Notes under the pieces: model-generated | What the model saw: the letters and a program-made list of their open reading frames with translations, nothing else | What the model was told of the DNA's origin: nothing | The model's database searches: none | Origin: Olsenella sp. An285 | GTDB lineage: Bacteria > Actinomycetota > Coriobacteriia > Coriobacteriales > Atopobiaceae | Direction: 5' to 3' | Length of the DNA: 64,000 nt | NCBI RefSeq assembly: GCF_002159625.1 | Contig: NZ_NFIZ01000001.1 | Coordinates: 62,001-126,000, forward strand | Made by a program: the position numbers and the translations under genes | In this document: in pieces, positions 1-8,025 of the stretch | Numbering within the stretch: the stretch's first letter is position 1 | Layout of the letters: each line of letters opens with the position of its first letter

Positions 1-2
1 TT

Positions 3-266
3 GCCAAGAGCTCGGAGCGGCTGCACGCGTGGTTCACGGGCACCAAGCTCTACAAGAAGAACCTCGAGAGCTACGTGAGCGGCCAGGGCATGGACTGGGC
101 CACCAAGATTCGCGTGATGATCACGGTGACCGTGCTCATGTCCATCGGCTTTGTCATGATGCACGCGGTGCGCGTGGGGCAGGTCGTCCTCGCGTGCGTG
201 TGGGTGTTCCACATCCTGTACTTCTGCTTTGGCGTGAAGACCCGTCGCGTGCCTGCGGAGGCGTGA
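3..266 (+). CDS. DUF454 (YbaN-like) inner membrane protein, C-terminal part
   Basis: The reading frame is open from the window edge to the TGA at 264-266, so only the last 87 residues are present. The AKSSERLHAW and FTGTKLYKKNLESY segments are the conserved DUF454/YbaN pattern. They are followed by two hydrophobic stretches (about residues 35-52 and 57-75) that should be membrane helices. The molecular function of the family is unknown. The next gene starts about 50 bases later on the same strand and could be cotranscribed. The true start lies upstream of the window. Confidence 0.75.
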   Translation, partial: AKSSERLHAWFTGTKLYKKNLESYVSGQGMDWATKIRVMITVTVLMSIGFVMMHAVRVGQVVLACVWVFHILYFCFGVKTRRVPAEA

Positions 267-316
267 GCGGCGGGCGAGAAGAACGCGAGCTCGTAAGGAG
301 ATAAGGGGAGGTTGCC

Positions 317-682
317 ATGATCAACGTCATCATCGTCCTGGCCGTGGTGGCGGTCGTCCTTCTTGCCGCCCAGCGCTACCTGCGGACGCTCCGCCGGGGC
401 GGCTGCGGGTGCGGGTGCTCGGGCGGGGGAGAGTCGCACGTCACGCGCCCGACGGTCGCAGATACCAACGAGGCGCATTACCCGTACGCTGCAGACCTCA
501 CCGTCGAGGGCATGCACTGTGACCACTGCCTCGCCGCCGTGGAGGCCGCGCTCGACGGCATCGGCGGCGTGTGGGCGCGCGCGAGCCTCCCCGACCGCGT
601 GCGCGTGCTCTCCAAGGATCCGATCGATCCCGTCGCGCTCGCTGCTGCCGTGGAGTCGGCCGGCTACCACGTGGCGGGATAG
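317..682 (+). CDS. Small membrane protein with Cys-rich segment and HMA metal-binding domain
   Basis: A 121-residue protein with three parts: one N-terminal membrane helix (residues 2-18), a Gly/Cys-rich stretch (GGCGCGCSGGG, Cys 30, 32, 34), and a C-terminal heavy-metal-associated fold with GMHCDHC (Cys 68 and 71). The N-terminal part looks like the FeoB-associated Cys-rich membrane protein family. The HMA part resembles copper-chaperone and ATPase domains that bind soft metal through CxxC. A strong AAGGAG-type ribosome site precedes the ATG. It probably hands metal to, or senses it at, the inner face of the membrane (inference). The two metal-ATPases in this window lack an HMA domain of their own with CxxC, so this protein could serve one of them, but they are 40 kb away. 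Confidence 0.7.
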   Translation: MINVIIVLAVVAVVLLAAQRYLRTLRRGGCGCGCSGGGESHVTRPTVADTNEAHYPYAADLTVEGMHCDHCLAAVEAALDGIGGVWARASLPDRVRVLSKDPIDPVALAAAVESAGYHVAG

Positions 683-867
683 CGCGCGGCTTCTGGACGG
701 TTCTTCTCGCCAGAGCGTCCGCAGCTGCGCGCGGCCCGCTAGTTGTGAAGAACCCGTGTGGTATGGGCTAAAAGTAAACCTACTCAAACTTTCGAGTCAG
801 AAATGCGGCCAGAGGGGTATCACTTGAGCAAGCCCCAACGGGTAGCCACCAATCAAAGGAGCCAAGC

Positions 868-1431
868 ATGTCCCTCATCAACAAGGAGATCGCCGACTTC
901 ACCGTCCAGGCCTATCAGGACGGGGACTTCCACACCGTCACCAAGGCGGACACCCTCGGGCACTGGAGCCTGTTCTTCTTCTATCCCGCCGACTTCACTT
1001 TCGTCTGCCCCACCGAGCTCGAGGAGCTGGCAGAGAACTATGACGCCTTCAAGGCCGAGGGCTGCGAGGTCTACTCCGTGAGCTGCGACACCCACTTCGT
1101 GCACAAGGCGTGGCACGACGAGTCCGAGCGCGTGGGCAAGGTTGCCTACCCCATGCTGGCGGACCCGGCGCACGTCCTCGCGCGCGACTTCGAGGTCCTG
1201 ATCGAGGACGACGGCCTCGCCGAGCGCGGCGCCTTCATCGTGGACCCCGAGGGCCGCATCCAGGTCTACGAGGTCACGGCCGGCGGCATCGGCCGCAACG
1301 CCAAGGAGCTGCTGCGCCTGGTCCAGGCCGCCAAGTTCGTGGCCGAGCACGGCGACCAGGTCTGCCCCGCCAAGTGGCAGCCGGGCGCCGAGACGCTGAG
1401 GCCTAGCCTCGACCTGGTGGGTCAGCTGTAG
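868..1431 (+). CDS. ahpC: Peroxiredoxin AhpC (alkyl hydroperoxide reductase subunit C)
   Basis: A 187-residue typical 2-Cys peroxiredoxin of normal length. The peroxidatic cysteine is Cys47 in DFTFVCPTE. The resolving cysteine lies in DQVCPAKW near the C-terminus, followed by the conserved W-P-G segment. It reduces H2O2, organic peroxides and peroxynitrite in the cytosol. It is reduced in turn by an AhpF-type flavoprotein, and the next gene (76 bases downstream, same strand) encodes one. The ATG follows AAAGGAG. In anaerobes this pair is a main oxygen-defence system. No convincing PerR or OxyR box was recognised upstream. Confidence 0.93.
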   Translation: MSLINKEIADFTVQAYQDGDFHTVTKADTLGHWSLFFFYPADFTFVCPTELEELAENYDAFKAEGCEVYSVSCDTHFVHKAWHDESERVGKVAYPMLADPAHVLARDFEVLIEDDGLAERGAFIVDPEGRIQVYEVTAGGIGRNAKELLRLVQAAKFVAEHGDQVCPAKWQPGAETLRPSLDLVGQL

Positions 1432-1507
1432 GCGCGCTGTGCGCGAAGACTCGGACAGGGCCGCGACCGGGCATCCGGCCGCGGCCCTCGTACATAGGGA
1501 GCAAAGA

Positions 1508-3232
1508 ATGAGCGAGAAAAACCTGAGCGAGAAGAACGCAAGCGAGAAGAACGCAAGCGAGAAGAACGCGGCGGCCCGGCCCGATTCCAAGAGCCTCTAC
1601 GACGCCGTCATCATCGGCGGCGGTCCCGCCGGCCTCACCGCGGCCCTTTACCTCGCACGGGCGCGCTACCGCGTGCTCGTGGTCGAGCGCGAGACGTTCG
1701 GCGGGCAGATCACCATCACGAGCGAGGTGGTGAACTACCCCGGCGTCCTCTCCGCGAGCGGCGCCGAGCTCACCGAGACCATGCGGCGGCAGGCCGAGTC
1801 GTTCGGCGCGGAGTTCCTGCTCGCCGAGGTGACGGGGCTCGATCTGGCGGGCGACGTCAAGCGCGTGAGCACCTCGCGCGGGGAGCTCTCCTGCCTCGCG
1901 GTCCTTCTCGCCACCGGGGCGAGCCCGCGCCGCCTGGGCTTTGCCGGCGAGGAGGAGTTCCGCGGGCGCGGCGTGGCCTACTGCGCCACCTGCGATGGCG
2001 AGTTCTTCACGGGAAAGCGGGTCTTCGTGGTGGGCGGCGGCTTCGCTGCGGCTGAGGAGAGCGTCTTTCTCACCAAGTATGCGAGCCACGTGACCGTGCT
2101 CGTGCGCGGGGACGACTTCACCTGCGCGCCCGCGGCGGCCGAGCCCGCGAAGAGCCACCCCAAGATCGACGTGCTCTACAACACCGAGCTCGTGGAGGCA
2201 GGCGGCGACGAGGTCGGGCTCCGGCACCTGCGCTGCCGCAACACGCATACCGGCGAGGAGACCACGTATGAGGCTCCGGCGGGCGAGACCTTTGGCATCT
2301 TCGTCTTTGTGGGCTACGCGCCGGCGACGGGGCTCGTGCGCGGGATAGCCGAGCTCGACGAGCGCGGGTACGTTCTCACCGACGAGCGCCAGATGACCTC
2401 GGCGGACGGCCTCTTTGCCGCGGGCGACGTCTGCGTGAAGACGCTGCGCCAGGTGGCGACGGCCGTGGGGCAGGCCGCCCAGACCGCGACGGACATGGAG
2501 CGCTACCTCAAGGCCGCACAGGAGCGCACGGGCCTCGTGCCCCAGGCGCCGGTGTCGCGCCCGCGCGCCCCCGAGGCGCCGAAGGGAGAGCTCCCGGCCG
2601 CCCAGGACGACGGGTCGCTCCTCACGCCGGAGATGAGGGCGCAGCTCGACACGGTCTTCTCGCGCATGGAGCGCCCGCTCGTCCTGCGGCTGCACCTCGA
2701 CGATGGTCCGGTCTCGACCGAGCTTCGAGCATACATGGAGGAGCTGGCCGCGCTTACGGACAGGCTCTCCGTGGAGGTAGCGCCTTCGGGCGAGCTGTCC
2801 GCCGGGGAGCTGCCCTGCGTGCGCGTGTGCCGCGAGGACGGCGCGTGGACGGGCCTTGCCTTCCACGGCGTGCCGGGCGGCCACGAGCTCACGAGCTTCG
2901 TGCTCGGGCTCTACAACGCGGCAGGCCCCGGGCAGCCCATCGCGGACGCGGACCGCGCCGCGGCGGAGGGAATCACCGAGGACCTGCAGATCACGCTGCT
3001 CGTCTCGCTCTCGTGCACGATGTGCCCGGACACCGTGGTGGCCGCGCAGCGCATCGCCGCGCTCAGCCCGCGCGTGACGGCGGAGGCCTACGACGTGGCG
3101 CACTTCGGCGCGCTGCGCGACCGCTATCGCGCCATGAGCGTGCCGTGCGTGGTCATCCGCCATGCGGACGGTCGCGAGCGCGTGACCTTTGGCAAGAAGG
3201 GCGTGGCGCAGCTGCTGGAGGAGATCGTATAA
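1508..3232 (+). CDS. AhpF-like flavoprotein disulfide reductase with swapped domain order
   Basis: A 574-residue protein. Residues about 30-345 are a thioredoxin-reductase module: FAD-binding GGGPAG, redox centre CATC (Cys159/Cys162), NAD(P)H-binding GGGFAAAEE, and C-terminal GDV motif. Residues about 375-574 match the tandem thioredoxin-fold domain that normally sits at the N-terminus of AhpF, including LSCTMCPD (Cys503/Cys506) and the AMSVPCVV segment. The order is therefore reversed relative to enterobacterial AhpF. It should pass electrons from NAD(P)H through FAD and two disulfides to AhpC, whose gene is just upstream. I chose the ATG at 1508 over an upstream GTG because AGGGAGC lies before it. 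The first 20 residues are four tandem SEKN repeats. Confidence 0.88.
   Translation: MSEKNLSEKNASEKNASEKNAAARPDSKSLYDAVIIGGGPAGLTAALYLARARYRVLVVERETFGGQITITSEVVNYPGVLSASGAELTETMRRQAESFGAEFLLAEVTGLDLAGDVKRVSTSRGELSCLAVLLATGASPRRLGFAGEEEFRGRGVAYCATCDGEFFTGKRVFVVGGGFAAAEESVFLTKYASHVTVLVRGDDFTCAPAAAEPAKSHPKIDVLYNTELVEAGGDEVGLRHLRCRNTHTGEETTYEAPAGETFGIFVFVGYAPATGLVRGIAELDERGYVLTDERQMTSADGLFAAGDVCVKTLRQVATAVGQAAQTATDMERYLKAAQERTGLVPQAPVSRPRAPEAPKGELPAAQDDGSLLTPEMRAQLDTVFSRMERPLVLRLHLDDGPVSTELRAYMEELAALTDRLSVEVAPSGELSAGELPCVRVCREDGAWTGLAFHGVPGGHELTSFVLGLYNAAGPGQPIADADRAAAEGITEDLQITLLVSLSCTMCPDTVVAAQRIAALSPRVTAEAYDVAHFGALRDRYRAMSVPCVVIRHADGRERVTFGKKGVAQLLEEIV
1511..1570 (+). repeat. In-frame 15-bp tandem repeat encoding SEKN(A/L) x4
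   Basis: Four consecutive units of the type agcgagaagaacgca encode SEKNL-SEKNA-SEKNA-SEKNA at the extreme N-terminus of the reductase. Units 2-4 are nearly identical at the DNA level, which suggests recent slippage. The unit contains the 12-mer cgagaagaacgc, which recurs elsewhere in the window outside genes. Confidence 0.8.
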
Positions 3233-3279
3233 GGGACAGGCACTTTTGCACACATACCCTGCCTACGGGCATCCTGCGC

Positions 3280-3315
3280 TCTCGTTGTTACGGTTCGAGG
3301 ACCGTAACAACGAGA
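3280..3315. terminator. Perfect 15-bp hairpin after the reductase gene
   Basis: The arms tctcgttgttacggt and accgtaacaacgaga flank the six-base loop tcgagg, about 50 bases after the reductase stop codon. There is no T-run, so it may be a structural end or a repeat element rather than a classical intrinsic terminator. Copies of gggacagg and acctgtcc flank it (3234 and about 3337). Confidence 0.5.
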
Positions 3316-3412
3316 CCCGTCCCACTGACAAGGGCACCTGTCCTCCGCCGTTACGGCCCCATGGCTGCAATGACGGATCCAAGCCATGTGGCACAGACTG
3401 TATATTCACAAG

Positions 3413-3434
3413 TAGTATACTTATGAATATACTA
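3413..3434. promoter_or_regulatory. Candidate operator dyad upstream of the AAA ATPase
   Basis: Inverted arms tagtata (3413-3419) and tatacta (3428-3434) separated by eight bases lie 22 bases before the ATG, in a short AT-rich stretch that also offers -10-like hexamers. Position and symmetry suggest repression at the promoter. Confidence 0.45.
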
Positions 3435-3455
3435 ATTGTACTAGAGAGGGGCATC

Positions 3456-4904
3456 ATGAAGTTCGTTGGGCGAGCGCGCGAGCTTGAAGAGCTCGAGCGG
3501 CTCTATCAACAGGGGTCGTTCCAAATGGTAGTCCTCTACGGTCGCCGCCGTGTGGGCAAGACAACGCTTGCGGCTGCCTTCGCCCAGGGCAAGCCGACGC
3601 TTTCTTTCACGGCGAAGATTCAAAGCGATGCGCTGAACCTGCGTGACTTCTCGCGGAAAATCTACGAGTGGGCGAGCTTTCCCGTGAGTACGGGAGCATT
3701 TCCCTCATGGGAGGAAGCCCTTGCCTTTGTTGCCCGACAGGCGGGCGACACCCATCTCATCTTTGTGTTTGACGAGTTCCCCTATGCCGCATCAAAGAAC
3801 GAAGGGCTCATATCGGCATTGCAGGTTGTCATCGACCATTTGTTTTCGAAGACGAACATCTTCCTCATTCTCACGGGGAGCAACCAGGGGTTTATGGAAG
3901 AGCGTGTGATGGGGGAGGCGTCCGATTCCAGAGGCGGCATGGGTGCAAAGAACCCCTTGTTCGGGCGGCGCACAGCACAAATCCATCTCGCCCCGTTCGA
4001 TTATGCTGATGCGGCACGCATGCTCCCCAATTCGTCCCTCGAGGACCTGGTGAGATACTATGCGTGCGTTGGGGGCACACCGCACTACCTCGCAGGGATT
4101 GACGAGGGGCTGACATTCGAGGAGAACATCGCTAACCTTTTCTTCTCAAAAGAGGGGCTTCTTTACGAAGAGCCTCTCATGCTGCTGCGCCAAGAGCTCC
4201 GAGAGCCCGCTCTGTACAGCTCGATTCTGGACGCCGTGGCGTGCGGCGCGAATCGTCCTCAGGCGATTGCCGACCGCATTGGAGAGAATCGCACGGCGGT
4301 GGGCAAGTATCTCGGAACGCTTTCTCAGCTGCACCTGGTGAAGAAGGTTGTTCCGTTTGGGGAGAATCCCAAAACGTCGCGCAAGGGAATCTATGCTCTT
4401 CACGAGCCCAGCTTTGCGTTTTGGTATCGCTTTGTCGCTCCATATGCCGACGCCATCGAGCTTGACGCGGGCGCGCCGATTTCTCGGGAGGTCCTTGGCG
4501 GAGAGGAGCTCAACGCGTACGTTGGGTTATGGTTCGAGGAGATGTGCCTGCAATGGGTTGTGTCACAGGCGAGGGAGGAACATCTTCCGTTTGTTCCGCT
4601 CCGGTTTGGACGGTGGTGGGGGGCCAACCCAACAACGAAGCAACAGGAGGATATCGATGTTGTTGCTGACAGTCGCATCCGCTCGTCGCTTCTGATCGGG
4701 GAGTGCAAGTGGAGGAATTCCTTCAACGAAAGTGATGAGGTGGCAAAGCTGCGTCGACGCGCAGCGCTGCTTGGCAGTTACCGAGATACGTGGCTTGCGC
4801 TGTTCACCAAGCATGACATCGCGCCCGCAACGCGGAAGAAGCTCGAGACAGAAGGTAACTGGCTCCTAGTGGATACTGAGCGCCTGTATGCTCAGGTTCG
4901 GTAG
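3456..4904 (+). CDS. AAA-family ATPase with C-terminal DUF234 (nuclease-fold) domain
   Basis: A 482-residue protein. The N-terminal P-loop ATPase has Walker A GRRRVGKTT (residues 29-37), Walker B LIFVFDEFPY and the ILTGSNQ sensor segment. A winged-helix-like middle region follows. The end has D-x-D and GECKWRN, as in DUF234 domains related to PD-(D/E)XK nucleases. The biological role of this widespread bacterial and archaeal family is not established. I set the start at the ATG after AGAGAGGGGC, where homology begins (MKFVGRARELEEL), not at the upstream open frame. It is a single-gene unit with its own AT-rich promoter. Its GC content is slightly lower than its neighbours, consistent with transfer. 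Confidence 0.8.
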   Translation: MKFVGRARELEELERLYQQGSFQMVVLYGRRRVGKTTLAAAFAQGKPTLSFTAKIQSDALNLRDFSRKIYEWASFPVSTGAFPSWEEALAFVARQAGDTHLIFVFDEFPYAASKNEGLISALQVVIDHLFSKTNIFLILTGSNQGFMEERVMGEASDSRGGMGAKNPLFGRRTAQIHLAPFDYADAARMLPNSSLEDLVRYYACVGGTPHYLAGIDEGLTFEENIANLFFSKEGLLYEEPLMLLRQELREPALYSSILDAVACGANRPQAIADRIGENRTAVGKYLGTLSQLHLVKKVVPFGENPKTSRKGIYALHEPSFAFWYRFVAPYADAIELDAGAPISREVLGGEELNAYVGLWFEEMCLQWVVSQAREEHLPFVPLRFGRWWGANPTTKQQEDIDVVADSRIRSSLLIGECKWRNSFNESDEVAKLRRRAALLGSYRDTWLALFTKHDIAPATRKKLETEGNWLLVDTERLYAQVR

Positions 4905-5081
4905 GAAGAAACCATTGAAGTGCATGCTAGACAGGTATGCTGCGCAGAGGCGAACAGAGTTATTTTATCAAACGGGACATCCTTGACCTGAAGGCAAAGC
5001 CCGTTTCGAGCTCGAAAAGCGGCGTCGTGAGCTTACTGACCATCGCCGGTGCTTTATTGGTCGTGAGTGCGCGAGCATGCG
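4905..5081. other. Intergenic space between convergent genes
   Basis: No gene, repeat or clear terminator is evident. A short open stretch on the plus strand ending near 5128 has no recognisable pattern and overlaps the AraC gene. Confidence 0.4.
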
Positions 5082-6065
5082 TCATGCCGCAGCAACATCC
5101 AGAAACCGCGTGCTTACGGTCTCTTTGAACAGCTGTGGGCTCATCCCATACGCCCTTGAGAACGCTGCTGAGAAGCTCGTGGGGGAGCGGTAGCCGACCT
5201 TCCTCGCCGTCTCGGCAACCGCCTTCCCGGATGCGAGCAGCACCCTCGCCTCGCGCATGCGCCGTGCGGTAAGGTAGGCACTCCACGTGCTCCCGGTCGT
5301 ATGTTGGAACAGCCGCTTGAACTTCGTGAGCCCCATGCCCGCCGCGGAGGCGGCCTCCTCCTGGCTCGCGCCCTCGCGCCACCGTGTGTTCGCAAGCTCG
5401 ACGGCGGCGAGTACGCCAACCCGGTCGTCACGGCTCTCCGGCAGGGAGGCGGCCACGGTTCCGACGAGTGAGCCGAGCAGCACCTTTGCCGCGCCCTCGT
5501 AGACGAGCGCCGCTCCTGGCACCGCCGGGTCGACGCCAGAGATTTCGTCAAGGGCGGAGAGGACCCCGGGCGCCCAGCCCACGTCATGGCGCATCTCCGC
5601 GAGGAGCGACGAGGCCTCGCCGATGGAGTTCCATTCTAGTTCCGCGAACGCGCTCCGGAGCGCGCCCTCGAAGTACTCGACCTCCGCGTAGGCGAAGTGC
5701 GAGCCGGCCGGCACGGGCGTCGTGACCCATCCCTCGCGCGTCTCGATGTAGGCGATCGCCACGGGATCCGCCGCGCCGGCGCGCCCCTCGCTCGCTGCCG
5801 GGCCGCGCACGGTGAGGTAGCGTCGCGTGTCGATGCCGAAGAGCGTGTCCACGAGGATGGTGAAGTCGCAGGTGACCACCGTGAGACCGTCGCCCGCCCA
5901 CGCGCGGTACCAGCCCTCGGCGCGCACGCCGTCGCCCACGAAGAGCTCGCCGGCGCCCCGGTCGTCGCCTGCGGGCAGGAGCCCCATGCGCTCGAGTTCC
6001 TCCGCCTGGAAGAGCCGGGACTCTTCGTTTGGTCGCGCGCCTCTCGGGTCGGTCGTTTCCCCCAT
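5082..6065 (-). CDS. AraC-family transcriptional regulator
   Basis: A 327-residue protein. The C-terminal ~100 residues are a double helix-turn-helix AraC domain (GLTKFKRLFQHTTGSTW, then KVGYRSPTSFSAAFSRAYG). The N-terminal ~220 residues are a sensory domain without a recognised ligand motif. I chose the ATG at 6065 because it follows GGAAAGGAAGG; an upstream extension is open but lacks support. It is divergent from ABC pair 1, with about 105 bases between start codons. This is the same geometry as ybtA with ybtPQ, so it probably activates the transporter in response to its ligand (inference). A TWAG-N6-CTWA dyad sits in the shared promoter region. Confidence 0.85.
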   Translation of the reverse strand: MGETTDPRGARPNEESRLFQAEELERMGLLPAGDDRGAGELFVGDGVRAEGWYRAWAGDGLTVVTCDFTILVDTLFGIDTRRYLTVRGPAASEGRAGAADPVAIAYIETREGWVTTPVPAGSHFAYAEVEYFEGALRSAFAELEWNSIGEASSLLAEMRHDVGWAPGVLSALDEISGVDPAVPGAALVYEGAAKVLLGSLVGTVAASLPESRDDRVGVLAAVELANTRWREGASQEEAASAAGMGLTKFKRLFQHTTGSTWSAYLTARRMREARVLLASGKAVAETARKVGYRSPTSFSAAFSRAYGMSPQLFKETVSTRFLDVAAA

Positions 6066-6104
6066 GTTCGCACGCCCTTCCTTTCCGCGGTTGCAGAATA
6101 ACAG

Positions 6105-6118
6105 TAAGTCTAGTCTAA
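6105..6118. promoter_or_regulatory. Candidate DtxR-type box between AraC gene and ABC pair 1
   Basis: taag-tctagt-ctaa fits TWAG-N6-CTWA, the core spacing of DtxR/IdeR boxes (TTAGGTTAGSCTAA). It lies 54 bases before the ABC start and 40 before the AraC start, so metal-bound repressor could control both. Confidence 0.5.
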
Positions 6119-6171
6119 CTTGCCGCGTCCGCATCGGGCTATCCGCGCGGTCGCAGCGGAAAGGGGGCCAC

Positions 6172-8025
6172 ATGGCCAAGCGAATGGAGGGCGTGGGCAA
6201 GGAGGAGTCCTGGGCCGCCCGCGTCATCGGCTTCACCGGCGGCGGGAGGTGGCTCATCTACCTCTCCATGGTGCTCTCGGCGTTATCGTCGATGTGCTCG
6301 TTCGTGCCGTTTATCGCGGTCTACCTCGTGGTGGCGGACGTCGTCGCGGTCTACCCCGACTTCGCCGCGCTCGACGCGGCTCGCATGGCGGGGCTCGGTT
6401 GGATGGCCCTCGGGGGTGTGGCGGGCAACATCGGACTCTACCTCGCGGCGCTTCTCTGCGCGCACTCGGCGGCCTTCGACGCCGAGTACAACCTCAAGCT
6501 CCAGATCGTCGAGCACCTGGGGCGCATCCCGCTGGGGCGGCTCGAGGCGCTTGGCGCGGGGCGCGTCGGGAGGGTCATGGACGAGAGCGTCGGCGCCATC
6601 GAGGGGTTCCTCGCCCACTCGCTGCCCGACATGGCGGTGGCGTTCACGGCGCCGGTGGCGATCGTGGTGCTGCTCTTCGTCTTCGACTGGCGCTTCGGCC
6701 TGGCGGCGGTGGCGTGCGTGGTCGCGGCGTTCGGCGTCGAGGCGGCGGGCTTCTCCAACAAGTCGATCACGGACAAGATGCGGCGCCATCTGGTCAACCA
6801 GGAGCGCATGACGAACGCCACGGTGGAGTACGTGCGCGGTATGCCCGTCGTGAAGGCGTTCGGCCAGACGGCGGAGTCGTTCGGGCGCCTGTCCGCGGCG
6901 GTGCGCGCCTACACCGACCTCGCGCTTGACGTGGCGCTCTTCTGGCAGAGCCTCATGCCGGCCTTCACGGCCATCATCAACAACGCCTACCTGTTCGTCC
7001 TGCCGGTGGGCATCGCGCTCGGCGCGGGGCTCGCGGGCGGCGCGTTCCGCCCGTTCGCGCTCGACTTCATCTTCTACCTCCTGTTCGTGCCCTCCATCGC
7101 CGGCGCGCTCAACAAGATGATGTACATCTCCGAGGACAGCATGATCATCTCCTCCCACCTCTCGCGCATCGACGAGGTGCTCGGCATCCCGGTGCTCCCT
7201 GCGCCGGCGCCCGGGTCCGCGCGCGTGCCGGAGCGCTTCGACGTGGAGCTCGACAGCGTGTCGTTCTCGTATGGGGCGGAGGGCGAGAAGGACGCCCCGC
7301 TCGCCCTCGACGGCGTGAGCCTCTCCGTGCCGGAGGGCACCACCTGCGCCCTCGTCGGGCCGTCGGGCGCCGGAAAGTCCACCGTGGCGAGCCTCGTGGC
7401 GCGCTTCTGGGACGTCTCGGCGGGCGCGGTGCGCATCGGCGGCGTCGACGTGCGCGACATCGACCCTGATGTGCTCATGGGATGCGTGAGCCTTGTCTTC
7501 CAGGACGTGCACCTCTTCCGGGCGAGCATGCTCGAGAACATCCGCATGGCCCGTCCAGATGCCACGCGCGAGGAGGTCGTCGAGGCGGCGCGCGCCGCGC
7601 AGGCCGACGCCTTCATCCGCGCGCTGCCACAGGGATACGACACCGTCTACGGCAGCGAGGGCGTGCACCTCTCCGGCGGCGAGGCGCAGCGCGTCTCCAT
7701 CGCCCGCGCCATCCTCGCCGACCGGCCCATCGTGGTGCTCGACGAGGCCACGGCGTTCTCGGACCCGGAGAACGAGCACCTCATCCAGAAGGCGTTCGAG
7801 CGCCTCATGGCGGGCAGGACCGTGATCATGATCGCGCACCGGCTCTCGGCCGTGGCGGGCGCGGACCAGATCGTCGTCATCGACGGCGGCCGCGTGGCGG
7901 AGCGGGGCCGGCACGAGGGCCTGCTCGCCGCGCGCGGCACCTACGCGCGCATGTGGGAGCGCTACACGCAGGCCCTCTCATGGGGCATCGGGTCGGAAGC
8001 GCCGAACGGAAGGGAGGTGGCCTAG
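6172..8025 (+). CDS. ABC transporter, fused permease-ATPase (pair 1, first half)
   Basis: A 617-residue half-transporter of the exporter fold: six membrane helices (about residues 25-300), then an ATPase domain with Walker A GPSGAGKS, signature LSGGEAQR and Walker B IVVLDEATAFSD. Family members of this kind linked to AraC regulators include YbtP/YbtQ and IrtA/IrtB, which import siderophores despite the exporter fold. The substrate here is unknown, but iron-chelate import is plausible from regulator and neighbourhood. Start is the ATG after GGAAAGGGGG. The stop TAG abuts the next start codon, so the two halves should be translated together and form a heterodimer. Confidence 0.85.
   Translation: MAKRMEGVGKEESWAARVIGFTGGGRWLIYLSMVLSALSSMCSFVPFIAVYLVVADVVAVYPDFAALDAARMAGLGWMALGGVAGNIGLYLAALLCAHSAAFDAEYNLKLQIVEHLGRIPLGRLEALGAGRVGRVMDESVGAIEGFLAHSLPDMAVAFTAPVAIVVLLFVFDWRFGLAAVACVVAAFGVEAAGFSNKSITDKMRRHLVNQERMTNATVEYVRGMPVVKAFGQTAESFGRLSAAVRAYTDLALDVALFWQSLMPAFTAIINNAYLFVLPVGIALGAGLAGGAFRPFALDFIFYLLFVPSIAGALNKMMYISEDSMIISSHLSRIDEVLGIPVLPAPAPGSARVPERFDVELDSVSFSYGAEGEKDAPLALDGVSLSVPEGTTCALVGPSGAGKSTVASLVARFWDVSAGAVRIGGVDVRDIDPDVLMGCVSLVFQDVHLFRASMLENIRMARPDATREEVVEAARAAQADAFIRALPQGYDTVYGSEGVHLSGGEAQRVSIARAILADRPIVVLDEATAFSDPENEHLIQKAFERLMAGRTVIMIAHRLSAVAGADQIVVIDGGRVAERGRHEGLLAARGTYARMWERYTQALSWGIGSEAPNGREVA

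Noticed and set aside
1511-1570. Treating the SEKN repeats as untranslated leader and starting the reductase later
   Set aside because: The only in-frame ATG with a ribosome site is at 1508, and no alternative start lies between the repeats and the FAD motif.
1403-3253. A 616-codon open frame on the minus strand opposite the reductase gene
   Set aside because: Arg/His/Ala-rich translation without any family pattern; it is the antisense shadow of a clearly functional gene in high-GC DNA.
4937-5128. Short plus-strand frame with a hydrophobic C-terminal part
   Set aside because: No ribosome site; it overlaps the AraC stop region and has no recognisable pattern.
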